Below, in pieces: positions 14,950 through 21,679 of a DNA stretch of 23,589 bases. A program made the position numbers and the translations under genes. This stretch comes from a virus. The stretch spans positions 1-23,589 of the IMG/VR virus record IMGVR_UViG_3300025120_000560; one strand, given 5' to 3'. The notes beneath the pieces were generated by a model. The model saw nothing but the letters and a program-made list of their open reading frames with translations. It was not told the origin of the DNA and did no database searches. The stretch's first letter is position 1, and each line of letters opens with the position of its first letter.

Positions 14950-16409
14950 GCTCATGTAAATTAGTAATTAAAGACGAAGTAAACGTTAAATTTGAAAATT
15001 TATCCTTGGAATGGCGTAAAAGACTTTCCAACAAATTTAAATATGAAGTTCCATATGCAAGACATTTACCAGCAGTAAAACTTGGACGATGGGATGGCAA
15101 GATTGCATTTTTTGGACTAGGAGGCACAACTTATTTGAGCCTGGTTGATCAAATTTTGCCAATTCTAGAAGACGGCGGAGTGTATGTTGATTTTGAAGAT
15201 CAAAGAACAAAACACAATTTTGAGTTTAATAAAATAGATAAAGATTATCTCAGTAATATAAACTGGCCCAAAGGACACCCATGTGATGGACAACCAATTG
15301 TGTTAAGAGATTATCAAGTTGAAACAATTAATAAATTTATTGAGAATCCACAATGTATTCAAGAGATCGCAACTGGTGCAGGCAAGACCATTATTACAGC
15401 GGCACTGTGCCAGTTAGTCGAACCATATGGTCGAACACTTACTATTGTTCCAAACAAAAGTCTAGTTACACAAACAGAAGAAGACTTTCTTGCTTGTAAT
15501 TTAGACACAGGTGTTTATTACGGTGATAGAAAAGAATTAGGCAGATACAACACAATTGCCACTTGGCAATCATTGAATGTACTAGAAAAGAAAAGCAAAG
15601 ACGATCACACAGCAGATTTTTTAGAAGCAATAAAAGGTATTAATACAATTATAATTGATGAAGTACACATGGCTAAAGCAGATGTTTTAAAAAGAATGTT
15701 GACCGGACCTTTTGCACATTGTGGTATACGTTGGGGCCTTACAGGCACAGTGCCAAAAGCAGATTTTGAATTTATGGGAATCAAATGTTCCATCGGCGAA
15801 GTAGTTAACAAAATTGCGGCTAAGACACTGCAAGACAAAGGTGTACTTGCTAATTGTAATGTTAATATTATACAAACAATTGAAACAAAAATGTTTACAA
15901 ACTATCAAGAAGAACTAAAATGGCTTACAACTGATGATCGGAGAATGTCTTTTGTTGCACAAACTATTAAATCAATATCAAATTCAGGAAACACCCTTAT
16001 ACTTGTTGATAGAATAAGTGCAGGTGAAACCCTAAAGAAAAAATTACCTGGCTCAGTTTTTATATCAGGATCAACCAAAAACCCCGACAGAAAGGAACAA
16101 TATGATGAAGTATCTACAGCAACGAATAAAATTATTATTGCCACATATGGAGTTGCCAGTGTTGGCATTAATATTCCTCGTATTTTTAATCTTGTTCTCA
16201 TAGAACCAGGAAAATCATTTGTACGAGTAATTCAATCAATAGGACGTGGCATAAGAAAGGCACAGGACAAAGACCATGTAGAAATATGGGATATCACTAG
16301 TAGTTGTAAATTTGCGAAAAGACACCTTACTCAAAGAAAAAAGTTTTACAAAGAGGCCAATTACCCTTATAATATAGAAAAAATAAATTATGAAAATTCT
16401 TACACTTGA
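14946..16409 (+). CDS. uvsW: UvsW-like superfamily 2 helicase
   Basis: The start at 14946 (487 aa) is favoured over 14919 because of the ATGA overlap with the preceding stop. The N-terminal LGRWDGKIAFFG is the UvsW-type DNA-binding domain, followed by LRDYQVETINKF, Walker A ATGAGKT (A142-T148), DEVH box (D238-H241), GLTGTVP (motif III), ATYGVASVGINIPR (motif V) and VIQSIGRGIRKAQ (motif VI). Length matches T4 UvsW (about 500 aa). UvsW unwinds branched DNA and R-loops and promotes branch migration and fork regression, shifting replication from origin- to recombination-dependent mode. It overlaps the next gene by 20 bp. Confidence 0.95.
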   Translation: MSSCKLVIKDEVNVKFENLSLEWRKRLSNKFKYEVPYARHLPAVKLGRWDGKIAFFGLGGTTYLSLVDQILPILEDGGVYVDFEDQRTKHNFEFNKIDKDYLSNINWPKGHPCDGQPIVLRDYQVETINKFIENPQCIQEIATGAGKTIITAALCQLVEPYGRTLTIVPNKSLVTQTEEDFLACNLDTGVYYGDRKELGRYNTIATWQSLNVLEKKSKDDHTADFLEAIKGINTIIIDEVHMAKADVLKRMLTGPFAHCGIRWGLTGTVPKADFEFMGIKCSIGEVVNKIAAKTLQDKGVLANCNVNIIQTIETKMFTNYQEELKWLTTDDRRMSFVAQTIKSISNSGNTLILVDRISAGETLKKKLPGSVFISGSTKNPDRKEQYDEVSTATNKIIIATYGVASVGINIPRIFNLVLIEPGKSFVRVIQSIGRGIRKAQDKDHVEIWDITSSCKFAKRHLTQRKKFYKEANYPYNIEKINYENSYT

Positions 16410-16893
16410 TAATATAACTTACAAACTGGAAAAAATTCCAGAGTATGTAGACGAAAAATTAAGATTTGCTGTATTGGACAATTCAGATCCTACAAATCCG
16501 GATTACTTTTACATACCATTAATATTTTTAGAATCATTTAATTCTCCAGCGGCAGTGCTACAAATTGGACCATACAAATTAAAAATGCCGTTAGATTGGA
16601 AAATGGTCATAGGTGAAGCAGAACAAGGTGAACTTCATGTGTTGCCAATTACAAGTTTAAATGACAGGGGGTTTGACGGATTTACATTTAATCCTTTGAC
16701 TGGAGGAATGCCAGAATTTTATCAGGTTGATATAGTAGACATTTACACAGAAGTGAAATGGTATTTTCCTAAAATCAAATCTGGACAACTACTTGCTGTT
16801 CCTCTAACTAATGAAAAGAATCCGCCATGTGCTTATTTTGTAAAAGACATTTCAAGACAGTGTGAACAATTAGACTATGGCCAGTGTTTTTAA
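16390..16893 (+). CDS. Conserved protein downstream of uvsW, unknown function
   Basis: This 167-residue protein is rich in beta-strand-like hydrophobic segments (FYIPLIFLESF, GQLLAVPL) and contains the blocks MPLDWKMVIG, LTSLNDRGFDGF, MPEFYQVDIVDIY and KWYFPKIKSGQLLAVPL. From memory, proteins of this pattern follow uvsW in marine T4-like phages without assigned role; I cannot verify this here. It overlaps uvsW by 20 bp and the next gene by 17 bp. No enzymatic motif, signal or membrane segment is visible. Confidence 0.78.
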   Translation: MKILTLDNITYKLEKIPEYVDEKLRFAVLDNSDPTNPDYFYIPLIFLESFNSPAAVLQIGPYKLKMPLDWKMVIGEAEQGELHVLPITSLNDRGFDGFTFNPLTGGMPEFYQVDIVDIYTEVKWYFPKIKSGQLLAVPLTNEKNPPCAYFVKDISRQCEQLDYGQCF

Positions 16894-17140
16894 AAAGAAA
16901 TTAAACAGCAAATTTGTAAAAATAAAAGCACCCGTAATGATGATTGATACAGGAAAAAATATGAAAGAGCCTGTATGGATGGAAAAAGACTTTTTTCCTA
17001 GGTTGCTTGACACAATTAAAGAATATAAAATAAAATTAAACTCAATACAGTTCATGCATGGAAACGTAAAAATAGGATTCAAAGATTACAAACACGCAAC
17101 TAAATTTAGATTGATATATGAAGCAAAAGAATACAAATAG
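16877..17140 (+). CDS. Small basic protein, unknown function
   Basis: This 87-residue protein is lysine-rich, with a basic N-terminus (FKKKLNSKFVKIK) and predicted mixed alpha/beta content. No motif is recognised. Its place in a chain of overlapping genes (17 bp with the gene before, 23 bp with the gene after) between uvsW and a gp62-like gene supports it being real and expressed with replication genes. A nucleic-acid-binding role would fit the charge but is speculation. Confidence 0.7.
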   Translation: MASVFKKKLNSKFVKIKAPVMMIDTGKNMKEPVWMEKDFFPRLLDTIKEYKIKLNSIQFMHGNVKIGFKDYKHATKFRLIYEAKEYK

Positions 17141-17570
17141 AAAATTTTTTGAACTAAGAAATGGTTTGAAAGCCATCGACTTTAGAAACAAAGACTATTT
17201 TGATAGAATAGATGATAAAGAAAAATCGTTGTACAGTCCTTACATGATAATGCGATATGCATCAAGTGTAAGTGGTGATAAGTTTTATCAAGAACACTAT
17301 GTTGAAATGATAAACGAGTGTATTAACAAACACTTGTTTACGTTATCAAGCAAACACAAAAAACTTTGTTGGATGTTGACAGCCATGTGTGGTGGCCTTA
17401 AACAACAGTTTCATCCTTGGATAAAACCTATGAAACGTGTACCTAATAAAAGTTTAAAACAATTGCAAACACTTTTTCCTAATGTTAAAGAAGCAGATCT
17501 GGAAACACTTGACAAAATAATAACTGATCGAGAATTAGAAGAACTATTAGAAGAACATGGAATCAACTAA
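17118..17570 (+). CDS. Possible gp62-like clamp-loader small subunit
   Basis: This 150-residue helical protein has the motif SPYMIMRYAS, similar in placement to the SPF/Y-hydrophobic-x-R segment of phage clamp-loader A subunits (gp62), then KKLCWMLTAMCG, FHPWIKPMKR, and a C-terminal helix TDRELEELLEEHG like the LTDEQL tail of cyanophage gp62. In T4, gp62 works with gp44 to load the gp45 clamp. No gp44 or gp45 gene is next to it here, which weakens the call; a conserved unknown marine-phage protein is the alternative. It overlaps the zinc-finger gene by 14 bp. Confidence 0.5.
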   Translation: MKQKNTNRKFFELRNGLKAIDFRNKDYFDRIDDKEKSLYSPYMIMRYASSVSGDKFYQEHYVEMINECINKHLFTLSSKHKKLCWMLTAMCGGLKQQFHPWIKPMKRVPNKSLKQLQTLFPNVKEADLETLDKIITDRELEELLEEHGIN

Positions 17571-18243
17571 ATTTAAGTGTCCCTACTGTGGCAAGGAGTT
17601 CACAAGAGAGAGAACACTTCAAGTCCATATGTGTGAACCAAAGAGAAGATATCTGCAGAAAAATGAAAAATGGGTGCAGAATGGTTTTATAGTATTTCAA
17701 CGTTTTTACGAAATACATCAAAAAACTAATAAGAAAAAAACATACGATGATTTTTGTAGTTCATCATACTACAATGCGTTTGTAAAATTTGGTCGATTCA
17801 TTATGCATACTAATCCGTTGTATCCTGAAAAATATATTGACTACGTGGTGCTGTCTGGAGTTAAACTAGATCATTGGAGCAGAGATGATTTGTATGAACA
17901 ATATCTAAAAGACACTTTAAAGACTGAACCTGTAGAAGCCGCACTACGAAGATCTATAGCAACAATGATGGACTGGGCCACTGAACAAAATGCACAATGG
18001 TCAGACTATTTCAGATTAGTCAATACCAGTCGAGCAGTTCAACACATACAAACTGGAAAACTATCGCCATGGCTGGTGCTAGGTTGTGACGCGGGTAAAA
18101 AGATGTTACAATCATTTTCGGATGAACAACTTCAAATGATACAAACTTATATTGATCCAGAGTTTTGGAGAAACAAATTTAAAAACTATCCTGCAGATCA
18201 TTTGTTCGTGCAAGAAACTTCAAAGGAGGCACACATTGAGTAA
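17557..18243 (+). CDS. Zinc-finger protein of unknown function
   Basis: This 228-residue protein starts with a single C2HC-type finger: CPYC (C8, C11), then H24 and C26 in VHMCEP, preceded by the usual aromatic (F6). The rest is helical, with YDDFCSSSYYNAFVKFGRF and SPWLVLGCDAGKKMLQSF, and shows no known domain. Zinc fingers of this type bind nucleic acid or protein. From context (replication and recombination block) a regulatory or DNA-linked role is possible but not shown. The 3' end contains the Shine-Dalgarno sequence for the next gene. Confidence 0.72.
   Translation: MESTKFKCPYCGKEFTRERTLQVHMCEPKRRYLQKNEKWVQNGFIVFQRFYEIHQKTNKKKTYDDFCSSSYYNAFVKFGRFIMHTNPLYPEKYIDYVVLSGVKLDHWSRDDLYEQYLKDTLKTEPVEAALRRSIATMMDWATEQNAQWSDYFRLVNTSRAVQHIQTGKLSPWLVLGCDAGKKMLQSFSDEQLQMIQTYIDPEFWRNKFKNYPADHLFVQETSKEAHIE
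18224..18229 (+). promoter_or_regulatory. Consensus Shine-Dalgarno for TTG-started gene
   Basis: AGGAGG lies 6 bases before the TTG at 18236. Such a full consensus is rare in this window, and it decides the start of the downstream gene in favour of TTG over the ATG at 18152. Confidence 0.8.
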
Positions 18244-18460
18244 GTTCAATATAGAGATAGATGATCATTTGGACATGGAGGTTGGAGACAGTGTGGTAGT
18301 GATTAAAAAAGATGGCACAGTTGGCAAAGTGATACTTCCGGAAATGAATAATGAAATACAACACACTGCTGGATACAAAAAAATGCTTCAAGTATTAGAA
18401 ATACTAAAACCTGGTTCGAAAGAAGATATTATCAAACACAATAGAAAGAAATTACACTAA
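18236..18460 (+). CDS. Small protein with TTG start, unknown function
   Basis: The gene encodes 74 residues from a TTG codon at 18236. An ATG at 18152 would extend the frame by 28 residues but lies deep in the upstream gene and has no ribosome site, whereas AGGAGG stands 6 bases before the TTG. The protein has a strand-rich N-half (DMEVGDSVVVIKKDGTVGKV, barrel-like) and a helical basic C-half ending KHNRKKLH. The stop overlaps the next ATG (TAATG), so it is coupled to the DnaE-like gene. Function is unknown. Confidence 0.72.
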   Translation: MSKFNIEIDDHLDMEVGDSVVVIKKDGTVGKVILPEMNNEIQHTAGYKKMLQVLEILKPGSKEDIIKHNRKKLH

Positions 18461-19062
18461 TGCCTGATGTAGATATAGATTTTTATGATAGAGAAAAAGC
18501 GTTAAAACTTTTTAAACACACACCTGCATCAATGATCAAAGAAAACAAAATTGAAAAACACAAAACAGGTGTTTACTTTCATAAAATTCCAACTGACCCA
18601 GTAACAAAATATTCAAGTATCGATTACAAAAAAGCAGAAGATAGAGGCTACTTCAAAATTGATTGTCTAAATGTTAATATCTATAAAAATGTTGCTAATG
18701 AGCAAGAACTAGTTGAACTAATGATACAGGAACCAAATTGGGACATGCTAAAAGATAAAAAAATTGTTGATGAGTTGTTTCATTTAAATGGACATTTCAA
18801 TATTGTTTCTAAATTAGAGCCTAAAACAATTGAACAACTAGCGGCTGTGTTAGCGATAATACGTCCAGCCAAAAGACGACTAATGCACAAGTATTGGAAA
18901 GATATAATGCAGGAAGTTTGGGTAAAACCAACAGACGGCAGTTACTTTTTCAAAAAGTCACATGCTGTTGCTTATGCACAGGCTATTGTTGTACAAATGA
19001 ATTTGATAGCAACTGATAAATATACTTTTAGTGTACAATCGGAAACTAAAAAAACTAACTAA
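18460..19062 (+). CDS. Miniature DnaE-like (Pol III alpha palm) protein
   Basis: The 200-residue protein follows the order of motifs of the bacterial replicative polymerase alpha subunit with the intervening domains removed. PDVDIDF (residues 2-8) matches the catalytic PDxDxDF; HKTGVYFH (34-41) matches the His-Ala-Gly-Gly-Val-Val region; GYFKIDCLN (63-71) matches GLVKFDFLGL with D68 at the third catalytic Asp; WDMLKDKKIV then LEPKTIEQLAAVLAIIRPAKR (119-139) match the FQ/LxP-AxxALxRPG region; and FFKKSHAVAYA (163-173) matches the FNKSHAxAYA motif. Full alpha is about 1100 aa. There is no PHP, thumb-tip or OB domain. Activity is unknown. It overlaps the previous gene by one base. Confidence 0.72.
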   Translation: MPDVDIDFYDREKALKLFKHTPASMIKENKIEKHKTGVYFHKIPTDPVTKYSSIDYKKAEDRGYFKIDCLNVNIYKNVANEQELVELMIQEPNWDMLKDKKIVDELFHLNGHFNIVSKLEPKTIEQLAAVLAIIRPAKRRLMHKYWKDIMQEVWVKPTDGSYFFKKSHAVAYAQAIVVQMNLIATDKYTFSVQSETKKTN

Positions 19063-19315
19063 AAAATCTAAAATTATCAAAGTAGACCTGCCCAATGATT
19101 ACACTTGCACAGTGGAACTAGCTAAACAATGCGATTACGTAAAGGACAAAAGAAGATCTGTTAGATGCAAGGTCCCAAGTGATTGGAATGCTAAAGAATT
19201 TATAGCTCATTCATTGCCCATGTGGCAAGATATTTGGATAAAGAAAAAAGTAGAAATGACATGGAACGCTAGACAGCGTTCTATTTTCTTAAAGTATATT
19301 AGACGGGTCGTCTAA
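19031..19315 (+). CDS. Small basic protein, GTG start
   Basis: This frame encodes 94 residues starting with GTG at 19031, overlapping the DnaE-like gene by 32 bp. The protein is basic with a strand-rich middle (DYTCTVELAKQC, RRSVRCKVPSDW) and a tail with WNARQRSIFLKYIRRVV. No domain is recognised and no ribosome site supports the start, so the true N-terminus could be a few codons later. The 3' end overlaps the opposing gene by 17 bp. Confidence 0.6.
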   Translation: MYNRKLKKLTKKSKIIKVDLPNDYTCTVELAKQCDYVKDKRRSVRCKVPSDWNAKEFIAHSLPMWQDIWIKKKVEMTWNARQRSIFLKYIRRVV

Positions 19316-19682
19316 CCAATTGGATTGTTCTTCTCTTGATTCTCTTCTTTGCGATGTCGCTTAATCGCACACATGGTCCATGTACAATTTGGATATCTTT
19401 TGTGGCCAATGAAACTAGTGTTGTTTTAAAATAACTCCAGTCTCCTTTTAGGAAGATATTGATTGGTATTTTTCTATTTGATTCCCACCACCAGGTTTCG
19501 CCTAGTTTGAGGTAATTCATTTTGTCTTCTGGTAGCATTATTCTTCCATAGTCATAAAAACTAGTTACTTGGCTATCTTGATTTGATATGATACCAACAA
19601 ACTCAAGGTCTCCCTTGCGTATTAATGATAAAAAGGGAAATTTCTTTCCTAGTGTTTCAAAAACTTCATTCATACTATTCAA
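19299..19682 (-). CDS. Conserved-looking protein of unknown function
   Basis: This 127-residue protein runs leftward. The start may be at 19682 or at the second ATG at 19673 (124 aa). It contains FVGIISNQDSQVTSFYDY, GETWWWESNRKIPI, FLKGDWSYFKTTL and a basic C-terminal part RLSDIAKKRIKRRTIQLVRR. The many aromatic residues and strong coding character argue for a real gene. From memory, similar proteins exist in cyanophages as hypothetical proteins; this is not verified. The basic tail suggests nucleic-acid contact, a weak inference. Confidence 0.72.
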   Translation of the reverse strand: MNSMNEVFETLGKKFPFLSLIRKGDLEFVGIISNQDSQVTSFYDYGRIMLPEDKMNYLKLGETWWWESNRKIPINIFLKGDWSYFKTTLVSLATKDIQIVHGPCVRLSDIAKKRIKRRTIQLVRRPV

Positions 19683-19688
19683 TAAATA
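19681..19688 (+). promoter_or_regulatory. Possible T4-type late promoter element
   Basis: AATAAATA differs by one base from the T4 late consensus TATAAATA and lies 24 bases upstream of the ATG at 19705, in front of a gene that may encode a virion protein. AT richness makes such matches frequent, so this is weak. Confidence 0.3.
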
Positions 19689-19704
19689 CTGTTAAATATG
19701 CTAT

Positions 19705-20511
19705 ATGCAAACAATATCGAGGTATTTACTTACAAATTTGGTAATAGCCTATATAAATGGTTATCACGGGAGAAATTCTAAAGTGTACGACAGAAGACTA
19801 AAAATATTTAGAGGAGTTTCAAACCCAATTACTTTCACCTTTAAAAATGAAGATCAGAAGGCTCAGGACGTTACTAGTAAATCGTTTGAGTTTGCCCTTA
19901 TCGATACATTAAGTAAAAAAGCAGTTTTGACCCGTACTTTAACAATTTTAGATGACGGCTCAACACAGGCATCTAAAGGCACAGCGTCAGTGACCATCAC
20001 AGATGGTGATATGGTTTCATTAGATTCTAAATTTTACAATTATAGTGTTAGAGAAGTGCTAACTGACGGATCAAGCACATCATTTCAAGTGACTTTTGCT
20101 GATACAGGATATAATTCAGCGGGCACAGTTGAACTGATTGATGGTGGATTTCCACAGTTTGTTGCTAGTCAAGAAGCAGACTCATTTACAGCAAATACTT
20201 CATCTAATCCTTATCCTTTGAAGTACATCTCTAATGATACTATCCAAGGTTTTCCTGGACAAAACAACAATGATGCACTACAAACCATTGCTGTTTACAC
20301 AGCAGGATTTTCAGGCACTCTTAAAATATTAGGCACCATGGCCTCAACACCAGCGGCCACTGATTTTTTCACTGTGTCAACTATAACAGATTTACCAAGC
20401 ACAGGCGTCAAGTATTACAACTTCACGGGCATTTACCAATTTATAAAGTTTAATTGGGACAATGCAACTGATAATACTGGCACTATTGACAAAATCCTAT
20501 ACAGACAGTAA
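19705..20511 (+). CDS. Probable virion-associated beta-rich protein
   Basis: This 268-residue protein is rich in Thr, Ser, Asp and Gly with alternating hydrophobics, as in phage structural beta domains. The N-terminal part (MQTISRYLLTN, then KIFRGVSNPITF, then GTASVTITDGDM) matches my memory of a family in marine T4-like phages that starts the same way and is listed as a structural or hypothetical protein. Segments such as GTLKILGTMASTP and YQFIKFNWDNATD look like a carbohydrate-binding or jelly-roll end. It lies alone between a leftward gene and the primase, behind a possible late promoter. No signal peptide is seen. The virion role is an inference. Confidence 0.65.
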   Translation: MQTISRYLLTNLVIAYINGYHGRNSKVYDRRLKIFRGVSNPITFTFKNEDQKAQDVTSKSFEFALIDTLSKKAVLTRTLTILDDGSTQASKGTASVTITDGDMVSLDSKFYNYSVREVLTDGSSTSFQVTFADTGYNSAGTVELIDGGFPQFVASQEADSFTANTSSNPYPLKYISNDTIQGFPGQNNNDALQTIAVYTAGFSGTLKILGTMASTPAATDFFTVSTITDLPSTGVKYYNFTGIYQFIKFNWDNATDNTGTIDKILYRQ

Positions 20512-20520
20512 AATAAAAGG

Positions 20521-21528
20521 ATGAATCTGATCCAGTCGACTATTCTTACTTCGTTGCCTGCTGGCCGTAAAAAAACGCCATCAGGTTGGATTGCTTTTAA
20601 TGCTCCTTGTTGTATTCACAACGGAGAAACCCAAGATAAGAAAAAACGTGGTGGCATAATGACCACAGCAGACGGTACAACGTCTTATCACTGTTTCAAT
20701 TGTGGATTCAAAGCCAGTTACGTGATTGGAAGAAGGTTGTCGCAAAAGATGCGAACGTTTATGAGTTACATCGGTATTGCAGATGATACAATTCGTAAAT
20801 TAGCAATCGAAGCAATGAGACACGAAGAAGGAGATATAAAATATCAAAAGAAAAAATTTGTAACATTTAATAAAAAAGATTTACCCAAACATACCAAAAG
20901 GCTTGAACAATGGCTAGAACAATACACAACACTAAGTTCGAGTGAACAAAAAAATATAGACAATCTTTTGAATTATCTTGGCAGTAGAGGTATAGGTCCT
21001 GACTGGTATGATTTCATGTACTCTCCAAATAATTATTTTGATGTAAACAAAAGATTATTAATTCCATTTTATTGGCGTGGAGACATTGTAGGATTTACTG
21101 GTAGACTATTTGAGCCTTTAGAAAAAGTAAAATATTTTACAGACGTCCAACCTGGATATGTTTTTAATATGGACGCACAGGATTGGACAAGAAAATTTGT
21201 AATAGTGACAGAAGGACCGTTTGATGCAATTACCATTTCTGGAGTCAGCATACTTGGATCGGAGGTAAATGATATACAGAGGGAGTTGATCAACGGATTG
21301 AATAGAAAAGTAATTGTTGTACCAGATAGAGATCAACCAGGACAAAAACTAATAGATCAAGCAATAGAGTTTGGTTGGAGTGTTGCTTTTCCAAAGTGGG
21401 AGGAATCGGTTGCTGATGTGGCTGATGCTGTGTTAAAATATGGAAGACTGTTTACTATACAATCTATTTTAAAAACAACAGAATCTACTAAACTAAAAAT
21501 AGATTTGAATAGGAAATTATATGGATAA
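20521..21528 (+). CDS. 61: DNA primase, T4 gp61-like
   Basis: This 335-residue protein has an N-terminal zinc-binding site formed by C30/C31, H33, C58 and C61 (PCCIHNG then YHCFNCGF), and a Toprim domain with E231 in VTEGPFDAI and D269-x-D271 in VPDRDQPGQ. The order is that of T4 gp61 (342 aa). The enzyme makes the short RNA primers for lagging-strand synthesis as a primosome with gp41. AAAGG directly abuts the ATG, which is unusual spacing. The gene is followed by a small coiled-coil gene and gp41, consistent with a primosome operon. Confidence 0.93.
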   Translation: MNLIQSTILTSLPAGRKKTPSGWIAFNAPCCIHNGETQDKKKRGGIMTTADGTTSYHCFNCGFKASYVIGRRLSQKMRTFMSYIGIADDTIRKLAIEAMRHEEGDIKYQKKKFVTFNKKDLPKHTKRLEQWLEQYTTLSSSEQKNIDNLLNYLGSRGIGPDWYDFMYSPNNYFDVNKRLLIPFYWRGDIVGFTGRLFEPLEKVKYFTDVQPGYVFNMDAQDWTRKFVIVTEGPFDAITISGVSILGSEVNDIQRELINGLNRKVIVVPDRDQPGQKLIDQAIEFGWSVAFPKWEESVADVADAVLKYGRLFTIQSILKTTESTKLKIDLNRKLYG

Positions 21529-21679
21529 GGAAATAATAGATTTAAAAAAAGAGGTTAAAGATCTTAAAAAAGTAATAAATGACTTAGATAAAAAATTATC
21601 TAAGCATATAGTTTTTATTGAACAGGTATATGGACCTCTACAAAAATCAATAGATAAATTTAAAAGGTTTTTTAAATAA
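21521..21679 (+). CDS. Short coiled-coil protein between primase and helicase
   Basis: This 52-residue frame was read by hand. The ATG at 21521 overlaps the primase stop by 8 bases and the TAA overlaps the helicase ATG by one (TAATG), which supports real, coupled translation. Residues 4-30 follow a heptad pattern (IIDLKKEVKDLKKVINDL onward) and are highly charged, predicting a coiled coil, followed by a short hydrophobic and basic end (DKFKRFFK). A small adaptor for gp61/gp41 is an attractive guess from position but has no direct evidence. Confidence 0.75.
   Translation: MDKEIIDLKKEVKDLKKVINDLDKKLSKHIVFIEQVYGPLQKSIDKFKRFFK

Noticed and set aside
19015-19022. GATAAATA resembling a T4 late promoter before the GTG at 19031
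   Set aside because: It lies inside the DnaE-like coding region, only 8 bases from the start, and one-mismatch matches are common in this AT-rich sequence.
19752-19759. TATAAATG resembling a T4 late promoter
   Set aside because: It lies inside the gene at 19705 and the ATG following it is out of frame with that gene.
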